A program made the position numbers and the translations under genes. Of a stretch of DNA of 64,000 nucleotides, positions 39,152 to 47,584 are shown one piece after another. The notes under the pieces are model-generated. The model was not told where the DNA came from, did not search any database, and saw only the letters and a list, made by a program, of their open reading frames with translations. Each line of letters opens with the position of its first letter. The first letter of the stretch is position 1. The stretch is from a virus: the IMG/VR virus record IMGVR_UViG_3300018080_000131, positions 37,075 through 101,074 of that record. The stretch is one strand, 5' to 3'.

Positions 39152-39832
39152 ATGGAAAAAATTAATGTAATTTTAGTTGTACTTTTGGTAATAGCTATAC
39201 TTGGTGTTGGCTATATGTGGGGTGTTAATAAAGCAAATAAAAAACAAGTACAGGCTATTGAAAGAGTTTATCAAGAGAAAATTGATAATTTACAAAATCA
39301 ATTAATTGAGAAAGATAAAGAGCTTCTTGATTTAGAAACTGAAATAGCTGAATTTGAAGAAGATTTACAAATATTGAGAGATGATTTAATTAATATTAGG
39401 AAAGATAATGAGAAAATGAAAGAGAAACTTAAAGAAGCTCCACCAGAGGCTTTGGTTTCTGAGGCTAGAAGAATTGTTGATACTGAAGAGATTTGGCAAT
39501 CAGGTGAGGATATTAAATTTTCTCTTTCTGCATTTAGGGATAATACTATTATTTTAGCTGAATGGGAAAACTTCAAAATTAGATTTATTCCTAATCTTCA
39601 GGAAACTATTTCTGTTCAGAAAGATACTATTAGTGCTTTAAATGCTAAAGATTTGATTTGGAAAGAAAAAGAAAAGCTTTGGGAGAGTCAGAGAGAATCA
39701 CTTGAGAGAATTAATGATGAATGGAAAGAGTTTGTTATTAAGAGACAGAGAAGAGGGTTTTTTGACACTGTACTAAAAATAGGTGGTGGAGTGTTAGCAG
39801 GTATTGTTGTTGGTAAGGTTGTATTAAAATGA
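39152..39832 (+). CDS. Membrane-anchored coiled-coil protein (inner-membrane spanin-like)
   Basis: 226 aa. N-terminal TM (about 5-24), a coiled coil through residue 95, a mixed middle region, a second coil, and a C-terminal hydrophobic GIVVGKVVL segment. GGAGAG precedes ATG. The long N-anchored coil near lipoprotein and holin-like genes suggests an i-spanin or tail-associated membrane protein. Confidence 0.55.
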   Translation: MEKINVILVVLLVIAILGVGYMWGVNKANKKQVQAIERVYQEKIDNLQNQLIEKDKELLDLETEIAEFEEDLQILRDDLINIRKDNEKMKEKLKEAPPEALVSEARRIVDTEEIWQSGEDIKFSLSAFRDNTIILAEWENFKIRFIPNLQETISVQKDTISALNAKDLIWKEKEKLWESQRESLERINDEWKEFVIKRQRRGFFDTVLKIGGGVLAGIVVGKVVLK

Positions 39833-40059
39833 ATGTATTAACAGGTTTTGGAAAATGGTTGTGTTCAACTAAGTTCCAGATTGCTATTATTGTTATTGGT
39901 TTGATATATCTACAGCAGGAGCTTTATGGTTTAAGTCCTGAAGTTGTAGCAGATTCTCTTGTGAAACTTTCATTAGCTTATTTTGGAGCTAGGATTGCAG
40001 AACCATTTGTTGAATATGTAGTTAAGAAGGTTGAGGAGAAGAAAAATGCCAATTCCTAA
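39829..40059 (+). CDS. Small membrane protein, holin-like, 76 aa
   Basis: ATGA overlap. One strong TM (FQIAIIVIGLIYLQQ), a weaker one (LVKLSLAYFGARI), and a charged C-terminus (VKKVEEKKN). Consistent with a holin; not proven. Confidence 0.55.
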   Translation: MNVLTGFGKWLCSTKFQIAIIVIGLIYLQQELYGLSPEVVADSLVKLSLAYFGARIAEPFVEYVVKKVEEKKNANS

Positions 40060-40939
40060 ACCAAATTCAGAAGAAGAGAAAAAAGATTTCATTTCTAGAT
40101 GTATGGGAAATGAAACCATGAAGAGTGAATATAAAGATAATAAACAGAGACTTGCTGTTTGTTATTCTCAATGGAAAAAAAGGAATGAAGAGGTTAGAAT
40201 GGATTTAAGAAGAAAGTTAGAAAGAAGGATTCTAGGAAAGAAGGATACAAAGATTAAGATTAAAGAACAGGAAGCTAGTACTAAAAGTTGGGCTTCTGTT
40301 AATAAGTCTAAACTTCCTGCTTCATGTTTTTTGTGGGTTAAAGACCCAAACAAAAAAAGTACATGGAAACTTCCTTATAGGGAAGGTGCTGGAAGTATAG
40401 ACTCAAAAACTGGAATGTATAAAGAGGCTGGTCCAGTTAATGTTAATGCTATTAGAGCTATTATGAGTGCTTTGGCTGGTGCTAGAACTGGTGATAAGAT
40501 GAGTGTTCCAGCAGAGATTAAAAAGAAGGCTGAGGCTTTAGCAAAGAAATATAAGATTGGGAAATATAAAGAAAATATGTTTAGTATGAGGAATATGATT
40601 GTTGCTGAAGTTTTTATGTCTTTGAGAGATGCTATTCATAAAGCTGTTGTTGATAGATTTGGTAGTCATTCTTATGTTGCTGATTATTCCAATAAAGAAG
40701 TTATAATTGGTTATACTGCTACTTCTCCTGATGGTGAAGTTCCAGTTACTACTGATGATAAGTTTGATAAAATATCTTATAAAGTTAAAAATGGAGAAAT
40801 TGAATTTACTGGTACACCAAAAGAGGTGAAAAGAGTTACCAGATATGAAAGCAGATTGAGTGCTGAAGACCTACAGGAATTAGTTGGGTTTGAGTATGAG
40901 GTTAGGAAATTTGCTGAAGCATATGAGGAGAGTAAATAA
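40046..40939 (+). CDS. Phage head-associated protein, 297 aa
   Basis: Start ATG 40046 after GAGGAG. MPIPKPNSEEEKKDFISRCM...QRLAVCYSQW is an N-terminal domain common next to prohead proteases. A second block (SWASVNKSKLPASCFLWV...AEIKKKAEALAKKYK) is also common in phage head modules. The C-terminus is uncharacterised. Ends in TAATG overlap with the protease-scaffold gene. Confidence 0.6.
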   Translation: MPIPKPNSEEEKKDFISRCMGNETMKSEYKDNKQRLAVCYSQWKKRNEEVRMDLRRKLERRILGKKDTKIKIKEQEASTKSWASVNKSKLPASCFLWVKDPNKKSTWKLPYREGAGSIDSKTGMYKEAGPVNVNAIRAIMSALAGARTGDKMSVPAEIKKKAEALAKKYKIGKYKENMFSMRNMIVAEVFMSLRDAIHKAVVDRFGSHSYVADYSNKEVIIGYTATSPDGEVPVTTDDKFDKISYKVKNGEIEFTGTPKEVKRVTRYESRLSAEDLQELVGFEYEVRKFAEAYEESK

Positions 40940-42348
40940 TGAAATTATATCCTATTCTTGAATATACAATTGGTGAATGTACAGTACTTGGTGAAACTAT
41001 TGTTGATGAAAAATCTAATGATAAAACTATGAGAGTTGAGGTTGTTTGGCAGGTTGCTGATAAAATAAACACTAATGGTAGGTTATATCCAAGGACAATT
41101 CTTGAGAAAAATATTGGTGAAATAAATAATAGAATTAAAGAAAAGAAAACTGTCTATGGTTCTTCATTTCATCCCAGAGATGGGATTGGTGATGCTCATG
41201 ATGTTACACACATTTGGGAATCAGTTGAAATGAATGAGGATGGTATTTGTACTGGAATTTTGAAGGTGCTTCCTACTTCTAAAGGTAAAGAAATTCAAAC
41301 AATATTAAGAGAAGGTGGTTATATTGGTATCAGTTCTAGAGGATTTGGTACTACCACAAAAATAGAGAAGGAAGTTGAAGGTAAGAAAATATCTTATCTT
41401 CAGATAAATGAGGATTTTAAACTACAAAGTCCTGGTGATTTTGTACTTGCTCCTTCTGTCAGTGAGGCAGGGGTTAGGGCAGTTTTAGAGTCCTTGAATA
41501 AAATGGAGCTTCAGTTAAAAGCTGAAGACTCTGAAGAGAATAAAGAAGAGGTAAAATTGGAAAAGAAAGATAAGAAAGAAGAGGAAACTAAAGTGGAATC
41601 TAAAGAGGAAGCCAAGGAAGAAACCAAGGTTGAATCTAAAGAGGAAACTAAAGTGGAATCTGAAGAGCTTGATGCTCTTAAAGAAAAGATTTCTGATTTA
41701 GAGAAAGCTGTTGAAGAGAAGGATGCTTCTCTTAAAGAGAAAGATGAAGAGATTGAGAGAATGAAGGCTGAGCTTGCTAAGTTTGAAGCTTTTGCTGAAA
41801 AGCTTGGTAAGGATGTTCTTGATATACTTCCTGAAAGTGAAAAAGAAGAGGAAGAGGTTGAAGAAGAAGTTGAGGAGTCTGAGGTTGATAAGCTGAAGAA
41901 AGAGAATGAGGATTTGAAAACTAAAGTGGAAGAGTTTGAATCTGAAAAGAAAGCTAAAGCTGAAGCTGAAAAGAAAGCTAAAGCTGAAGCTGAGCTTCAG
42001 GAAAAACTCAAAGCTAAAGTTGATGAGACTCTTAAAGATGAGAAGTATAAAGTTTATGAGTCAGTGATTAGAGATAGAATTACTAAAGATGAAAAAATTA
42101 CTATTGAATCAGAAGATGCTGTTGAATCAGAAATAGAAAAACTCCATGCTGAAATTTCTGAAATTGCTGTCAAAGCTAAAAATGCTGAGATTGGCAAAAC
42201 AGGAATAGAAGAGATTGGAAAAATTGAAAATCCAGAGGGTGAAGAAAAATCAGCTTCTGAGAAAAATCTAAAGGAACAGTATAATGAGGCTGTTTCTGCT
42301 GGGTTTAGGGGTAGTTTTGAGAAGTTCAAAACTATTCAGAAAAAATAA
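40939..42348 (+). CDS. Prohead protease (gp21-like) fused to scaffold
   Basis: 469 aa. Residues 30-170 follow the gp21/S80 protease: NTNGRLYPRTIL, SSFHPRDGIGDAHDVTHIWE (catalytic His) and YIGISSRGFG (catalytic Ser). Residues 190-400 are a Lys/Glu-rich coiled coil with imperfect repeats of KVESKEETK, a typical scaffold to be degraded during maturation. The end (NEAVSAGFRGSFEKFKTIQ) may contact the capsid. Fusion saves a separate scaffold gene. Confidence 0.8.
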   Translation: MKLYPILEYTIGECTVLGETIVDEKSNDKTMRVEVVWQVADKINTNGRLYPRTILEKNIGEINNRIKEKKTVYGSSFHPRDGIGDAHDVTHIWESVEMNEDGICTGILKVLPTSKGKEIQTILREGGYIGISSRGFGTTTKIEKEVEGKKISYLQINEDFKLQSPGDFVLAPSVSEAGVRAVLESLNKMELQLKAEDSEENKEEVKLEKKDKKEEETKVESKEEAKEETKVESKEETKVESEELDALKEKISDLEKAVEEKDASLKEKDEEIERMKAELAKFEAFAEKLGKDVLDILPESEKEEEEVEEEVEESEVDKLKKENEDLKTKVEEFESEKKAKAEAEKKAKAEAELQEKLKAKVDETLKDEKYKVYESVIRDRITKDEKITIESEDAVESEIEKLHAEISEIAVKAKNAEIGKTGIEEIGKIENPEGEEKSASEKNLKEQYNEAVSAGFRGSFEKFKTIQKK

Positions 42349-42360
42349 TAGAGGTAAAAA

Positions 42361-43578
42361 GTGTTAAGTAAAAAAGTAAATAAGTTTTTGCAAGAGCAGA
42401 AAAAGAGAATGATTGCTCTTGATGAAGCAGAACTTCCTGTTGATGATGGTTTTAGAGCTAATGTGATGAGAGATGAGAATGGAAGAAGGGCTAGTGTTAA
42501 TGAAGTTATTTATCAGAATATGATTGATTGGCTTAATTCTCCTCAGGCTGAAGCAATCCTTTGGAAAGAGAGAGAAGTGCTTGAAAGTGCTATTTCTGAA
42601 GATACTCTTTCTACTAGTGTCCCTACTTTCACTACTGCTTCTCTTCCTTTGGTGAGAAGGATTTATAACAAGCTTGATGCTGTTGATTTGGTTTCTGTGC
42701 AACCTTTGAGTGGTCCTACTGGTTATATCTTTTATCTTGATAAGAAATATACTAGTACTACTGGTGAGGTAACTGCATTACAGAGAACTGACCAGCAAAA
42801 GCCTAGAAGGTATATGAATTCTAGTGAGCAGGGTACTATTAGAGAATTGCAGATGGGTATTACCAGATTGCTGATTGAGTCTGATATTTATAAATTGAAG
42901 GCTGATTGGACAATTGAGGCTGAACAGGACTATAAATCTCAGTATAAACTTGATGTTGAAGGCGAGATGGTTTCTGAGCTTGCTGATGAGGTTACCAGAG
43001 AGCTTAATAGGAAAATCCTATATGCTCTTAGAAATGGTATTGCTCATACTGTAACTTATAATCCTACTGGGTATCTTACAGGAGATACAGATTCAACTTC
43101 TAGGTTGGATTATAGAAAGTATGGATTGTTTGGTGCTTTGTATGATGCTCAGGCTTGGATTCTTGAGAATAAGGTCAAAGATGAAACTGCTGTTGATTGG
43201 TGGGTTATAATGAGACCTACTGAGTGGGCTAGATTTAGAAAAATTGGTATGCATGATATGTCAGTTCTTTCTAATGATAGAACTGCTGAAGTTCAGGGTA
43301 GGCATGTTGGCACTATTGATGGAATGTTCAAGGTCTATGTGTCTAATGAGATGAAGAAGAATCAGATGTTGATGGGAATCAAGAAGGGTTGGAAATATGC
43401 TGTTGGTTATTATGCTCCTTATGTTCCTCTTTTTGTGTCTGAGAAATACATCATAAATGATGATTTTACTCAGTTTGCAAGAGGAGTTATGACAAGGTTT
43501 GCCCATGGGGTAATTCCTGAAACTTCTACTGGTTCTACCAACAATGGTCTTGTTCTTATTGATGTAACTTCAAGCTAA
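42361..43578 (+). CDS. Major capsid protein (T4 gp23-like, HK97 fold)
   Basis: 405 aa, GTG start behind AGAGGT. Features of gp23-type capsid proteins: SVPTFTTASLPLVRRIYNKL near residue 90, YIFYLDKKY, the spine-helix region SDIYKLKADWTIEAEQDYKS...GEMVSELADEVTRELNRK, and WWVIMRPTEWARF. The mature N-terminus is probably cut by the protease upstream. C-ending codons are more frequent than elsewhere, fitting high expression. Confidence 0.9.
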   Translation: MLSKKVNKFLQEQKKRMIALDEAELPVDDGFRANVMRDENGRRASVNEVIYQNMIDWLNSPQAEAILWKEREVLESAISEDTLSTSVPTFTTASLPLVRRIYNKLDAVDLVSVQPLSGPTGYIFYLDKKYTSTTGEVTALQRTDQQKPRRYMNSSEQGTIRELQMGITRLLIESDIYKLKADWTIEAEQDYKSQYKLDVEGEMVSELADEVTRELNRKILYALRNGIAHTVTYNPTGYLTGDTDSTSRLDYRKYGLFGALYDAQAWILENKVKDETAVDWWVIMRPTEWARFRKIGMHDMSVLSNDRTAEVQGRHVGTIDGMFKVYVSNEMKKNQMLMGIKKGWKYAVGYYAPYVPLFVSEKYIINDDFTQFARGVMTRFAHGVIPETSTGSTNNGLVLIDVTSS

Positions 43579-43596
43579 TAGTTGATATAGAGGCTG

Positions 43597-43623
43597 GAGA
43601 GAGGATGCTTGTCATCCTCTCTC
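43597..43623 (+). terminator. Perfect 11-bp hairpin after the capsid gene
   Basis: GAGAGAGGATG-CTTGT-CATCCTCTCTC. No U-run follows (ATCCAAAATTG), so it may stabilise the 3' end of capsid mRNA or be a weak terminator. A TGATATAGA box (43583-43591) precedes it. Confidence 0.6.
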
Positions 43624-43633
43624 ATCCAAAATT

Positions 43634-43693
43634 GATGGGAAAAATTAAATGCCATGTATCAGAAATGATTAAGATTTGCTTATTTTTCTCATC
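43634..43693 (+). promoter_or_regulatory. 60-nt structured RNA element, copy 2 of 2
   Basis: Arms 43634-43645 and 43682-43693 pair over 12 bp (one G-U) with a sequence unrelated to copy 1. The core TATCAGAAATGATTA (43657-43671) is identical. It ends 11 nt before the ATG of the first glycan gene, where no ribosome site is visible. Confidence 0.75.
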
Positions 43694-43704
43694 TCCAAAC
43701 TAAA

Positions 43705-44748
43705 ATGAAACTTTTTAATATTGCTGTCAATAAATCAAAATGTAGTCAGGGATTCTCTGATAATTTTGGTGAATCTGTTTCAGTATATCCTAATTGGGGT
43801 GTTGATGTTTCCTTTACAAGAGGGAAACCAATTGCTATAAAAGAGATAGGAAGTTTTGTAAATTTTCTTAGGAAAAGGGATATTAAGGAATTTTCAATAA
43901 AGAGAAGTTTTGCTCTTGGTGATGTTTTAATGTTATGTCCAGTTTATCATTATTTAAAGGATATTGGATTTGAACCAAGGTTATTTATAAAAGATAAGTA
44001 TGCTGGTCTTATGAGATTGCTTGGGACAAATGCTTATTCTATTGATGATATGGATAGTATTATTGATAATCCTGGTTATGGAATTATTCTTGATGGTACT
44101 TTAGAGCTTGACCATGTAAGAAAGAATTTGCAAAAATTTAGCAGAGTTCAATTATATTTTTCTGCTTTGGGAATTTATGATTTCCCAGAAGAAGTCAGGT
44201 GGGATTGTGATTTGAGTAAGTTTCCAGAAATTGAGACTAAATTTGATGATTATGTGGTATTTCAAAGTAAGGGTTCAACAGGTGCAAAAACTCTTCCAAA
44301 TGATACTTCAATTCATATTGTCAAAAGATTAAATGAAGAAGGAATAAATGTAGTTTATATAGGGGACAAAAGAGGTGGAATGGGCAAACAGGTTGATATG
44401 GAGAAGACAGATTTAGCTCATTTCAGGTATAGTGCTAAAGGGTTGTTTTCTCTTATTGGGAAAGCTAAGTGTGTGATAAGTATGGATTCTGCTCCATTAT
44501 GGATTAGTCATTTCACAAAGACTCCATTAATGACTATACTTGGTCCAACAAGTTCAAAGGTAAGATTAAACCACCATCCATTAAATCCTGATGGTGTTGA
44601 GTATTTGCAGTTGAATGAAAGGATAGATTGTGATTGTTGTTTTGAAAAGGCTAAAGCTTGTAATTGGAATTATACTTGTTTAAAGTTAGATAAAGAAAGG
44701 TTATTTAAAATGATTTATGAAAAGATAAAGAGGTTTTGGAATGATTAA
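43705..44748 (+). CDS. Glycosyltransferase family 9-like protein
   Basis: 347 aa. FALGDVLMLCPVYHYLK resembles the N-terminal GDxL loop of GT9 heptosyltransferases, and LIGKAKCVISMDSAPLWISHFTKTPLMTILGPT is the C-terminal nucleotide-sugar site (Asp in MDSAP). CDCCFEKAKACNW near the end is a Cys cluster also seen in GT9. It would transfer a sugar to a glycan. First gene of the glycan island. No clear ribosome site; the 60-nt RNA element lies in front. Confidence 0.75.
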   Translation: MKLFNIAVNKSKCSQGFSDNFGESVSVYPNWGVDVSFTRGKPIAIKEIGSFVNFLRKRDIKEFSIKRSFALGDVLMLCPVYHYLKDIGFEPRLFIKDKYAGLMRLLGTNAYSIDDMDSIIDNPGYGIILDGTLELDHVRKNLQKFSRVQLYFSALGIYDFPEEVRWDCDLSKFPEIETKFDDYVVFQSKGSTGAKTLPNDTSIHIVKRLNEEGINVVYIGDKRGGMGKQVDMEKTDLAHFRYSAKGLFSLIGKAKCVISMDSAPLWISHFTKTPLMTILGPTSSKVRLNHHPLNPDGVEYLQLNERIDCDCCFEKAKACNWNYTCLKLDKERLFKMIYEKIKRFWND

Positions 44749-47584
44749 ATTATTAGAACATATGCTTAAAGTTGATGGTAAGCAAATTGACCCAAAAATG
44801 AAATGCACTATTAGTTTTTATGATAGAAAGGAAGAACCAAGAATTTTTAAACCAGGAGAGTATGTAACATTGAAAGATATTAAAAACTTTAGAATACCAG
44901 ATAAATATCTTGTTAATCCTGAGTGTATGAGGCTTAAAGGAGCTTTTAAATTTGCTCATAAACATAAAGGAACTTTTACAGTTGGAATCTTGAGGAATCA
45001 TAGAGGTGCTGGAGATGTTATTATTGCTTCAGTTATTGCAAAGGCTTTAAAATTTGTTTATAAAGATAAAGCACAGGTTTGGTTTTGTGTAAAATCAGAA
45101 CATGCTTGTTTGTTAGAAAATAATCCTCATATTGATAAGGTGTTTACTGATGAAAAGGAAATGATGAAAGAGAATCCAGATATTAGGGTTGATACTAATG
45201 TTATTGATTTTAGAGTTAAATTAAAAGAGTTTGAAGAGGCTGGAAAGCCATTAAAAAATAGAACTGATATTTATCTTGAGGAACTTGAGTTATATGTTGA
45301 GAATAAAACTCCTGTTTATGTAGTTACAGATGATGAGAAAAAATGGGCTAAGAATGAATTAAATAAACTTGGGTACAATTCAAAAAAAAGAATTGTTGGT
45401 TTGCAATTAGAAGGTTCTGTTAAAAGTAGAACTTATCCTTATATGAAAGAAGTTGGTGAGTTGCTTAAAAAAGAAGGTTACCAGATATTTTATCTTGATG
45501 AGAAAAGTGATGGTAAATTTAAATATGGGTTTAGAGAGATTGCTTCTCTTATGAATGAAATGTATATGATAATCACTCCTAATTCATTTATGTATCATTT
45601 AGCAGGAGCTTTAGGTAAAAGGGGTTTGGTGTTGTTTGGTTCTTGTGATGGTAATATTTGGGTTGAAGATTATGAAAAGATTCTTCCAGTAGAGATACCT
45701 TGTCCTTTTGGACAGAAAAAATGTTGGTGGAGTTTTAGGTGTCTTGAAGGTGATAGTTTGAAAGAGAAGGAGAATAAAGGTGTTCCTAAATGTTTAAGTG
45801 ATATTACTCCTGAGCAGGTTGTTGAAAACATGGAAAAACATAAAAATGTCAAGAAGGTTCTTGTGCTTGCTCTTACTTATGATTTTTTAAATCTTACTAA
45901 AGATATGGTTGATTCTGTAAGAAGTTTTCATGATTATGATATTTTTATTGTGGATAATGAGAGTAAAGATGGAACTGTTGAATGGTTAAAAAATAGAGGA
46001 ATTGATTTTGTCTCAAAAAAGACCAGTGTTGCTCAGGCTGAAAATATTGGTTTGGAAAAAGCATATGAGGGAGGCTATGATTATTGTTTAGTTTGTAATA
46101 ATGATATTATATTATCTGCTGATTATATTGATGTTTTAGTTGAAATTGCAGAAAGAAGAAAATCTTATATGACCACAGGGAAGGTTATTACTAAAGATTC
46201 TAAAGAAATGCTTGATTTTGAAAAGCTAAAAGATAAGAATATAGAACTTCCTATTCAAGTCATGGAAGCTGGTGATTATTCTGCTATTCTAATGTCAAGA
46301 GAATGTATTGAAAAGGTTGGAAAGTTTGATGAAAGGTTTGGTCCAAGGTATCAGGAAGATGAGGACCATATGTTAAGAGTTAGGCTTTCTGGTCATGATA
46401 TTATTAGAACTTACAGTACAAGTTTCCTTCATATGCTAGGGCAGGTTTGTAAAAAGAATAGAAAAGAATCTATTTATCATGAAGATAATTGGGCTAGGAA
46501 TGTTAGAAAATTTAAGAAAAAATGGGGTATTGATTTATATGCTGAAAGAAATAAGTTAAAGCATTTGAATGAGATTAAAAACAATGTTCCTAATTGGAAT
46601 GATATGATTCATATTCCTATTACAGATAAAAAGGTTAAGTTTGATATTCATAATATTACTACTCCAATTAATATAATAAAAGAGGCTATTAAGAATAATA
46701 AAAAATCTAGGGTTGCTGTTGTTAGGAGAATGGGGGGAGCAGGAGATATATTATTTATATCCATTATAGCTAAAACATTGAAGAATATTTTTGGTGCTAA
46801 GATTGAAATTGATTATGCTATTCCAAAAAATTTATTCTCTTTATTGAAATATAATAAGCATATTGATAAAGTTGTTGATTATCATGATTTTCATGGTGGT
46901 GATTATGATTTTGTATTTCATACAACAGATTATGAATATGAACAGGAAATGTTACAGGTTGAAGAAACAGGATGGATTCAGAAGGCTAGAACTGAAATGT
47001 TTGTTGAGTTAGTTGGTATTGATGCTGATTTAAAACCTGATTTTGATTTAACAAATGATGAGATAAAGTGGGGTAAGAAACAATGGGAATTTGCTGGTGA
47101 TAAAAAGAAAATTGCTGTTTCTATTAAAGGAAGTAATAAAATGAAAGAGTGGATAAGGTTTGATGCTTTTATAGAAATGCTTGAGAGGAAAGGTTATGCT
47201 GTTATTGTCCTTGAAAGAATGGAAGGAGAGAAATATAAATATAGCCTTAGAGAAGCAGGAGCTATTATAAATGCTAGTGATGCTGTTGTATCACCAGATA
47301 GTGCTTTTTCTAATATAGCTGGTTGTTTGGGTATTCCAGTTGTAACTATTTTTCCTAATAGGAATGGTAAGATTTTTGAAAGAATGTTTCCTAGTATGAT
47401 TGCTGTTCAAGGAGAGTGTCCACATTTTGATGATAGGAATTATTGTGATTATAAAGTTCCATGTTTTGAAGGTTCTATACAGGATTATAGAAAAAAAGAA
47501 CAGATTAAACCACCAAAATGTTTAAATGGTTTATCTCTTGGTAAGGTTTTTGAAGCATTAAGGAGAGCTTTAAATGAGGCTTGA
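44741..47584 (+). CDS. Three-domain glycosyltransferase GT9-GT2-GT9
   Basis: 947 aa. Domain 1 (about 80-345): ILRNHRGAGDVIIASVIAKAL, then ITPNSFMYHLAGALG. Domain 2 (about 370-600): GT2 fold with VDNESKDGTVEWL, NNDIIL as DXD-like metal site and a later EDEDHMLRVRL. Domain 3 (about 654-947): VVRRMGGAGDILFISIIAKTL and VSPDSAFSNIAGCLGIPVV. The two GT9 units resemble each other more than the neighbour at 43705. One chain could thus add several sugars. Overlaps both neighbours by 8-11 nt. Confidence 0.8.
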   Translation: MIKLLEHMLKVDGKQIDPKMKCTISFYDRKEEPRIFKPGEYVTLKDIKNFRIPDKYLVNPECMRLKGAFKFAHKHKGTFTVGILRNHRGAGDVIIASVIAKALKFVYKDKAQVWFCVKSEHACLLENNPHIDKVFTDEKEMMKENPDIRVDTNVIDFRVKLKEFEEAGKPLKNRTDIYLEELELYVENKTPVYVVTDDEKKWAKNELNKLGYNSKKRIVGLQLEGSVKSRTYPYMKEVGELLKKEGYQIFYLDEKSDGKFKYGFREIASLMNEMYMIITPNSFMYHLAGALGKRGLVLFGSCDGNIWVEDYEKILPVEIPCPFGQKKCWWSFRCLEGDSLKEKENKGVPKCLSDITPEQVVENMEKHKNVKKVLVLALTYDFLNLTKDMVDSVRSFHDYDIFIVDNESKDGTVEWLKNRGIDFVSKKTSVAQAENIGLEKAYEGGYDYCLVCNNDIILSADYIDVLVEIAERRKSYMTTGKVITKDSKEMLDFEKLKDKNIELPIQVMEAGDYSAILMSRECIEKVGKFDERFGPRYQEDEDHMLRVRLSGHDIIRTYSTSFLHMLGQVCKKNRKESIYHEDNWARNVRKFKKKWGIDLYAERNKLKHLNEIKNNVPNWNDMIHIPITDKKVKFDIHNITTPINIIKEAIKNNKKSRVAVVRRMGGAGDILFISIIAKTLKNIFGAKIEIDYAIPKNLFSLLKYNKHIDKVVDYHDFHGGDYDFVFHTTDYEYEQEMLQVEETGWIQKARTEMFVELVGIDADLKPDFDLTNDEIKWGKKQWEFAGDKKKIAVSIKGSNKMKEWIRFDAFIEMLERKGYAVIVLERMEGEKYKYSLREAGAIINASDAVVSPDSAFSNIAGCLGIPVVTIFPNRNGKIFERMFPSMIAVQGECPHFDDRNYCDYKVPCFEGSIQDYRKKEQIKPPKCLNGLSLGKVFEALRRALNEA

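Noticed and set aside
43597-43623. Standard intrinsic terminator after the capsid gene
   Set aside because: The stem is perfect but no U-run follows; termination is uncertain, unlike at 59800-59843.
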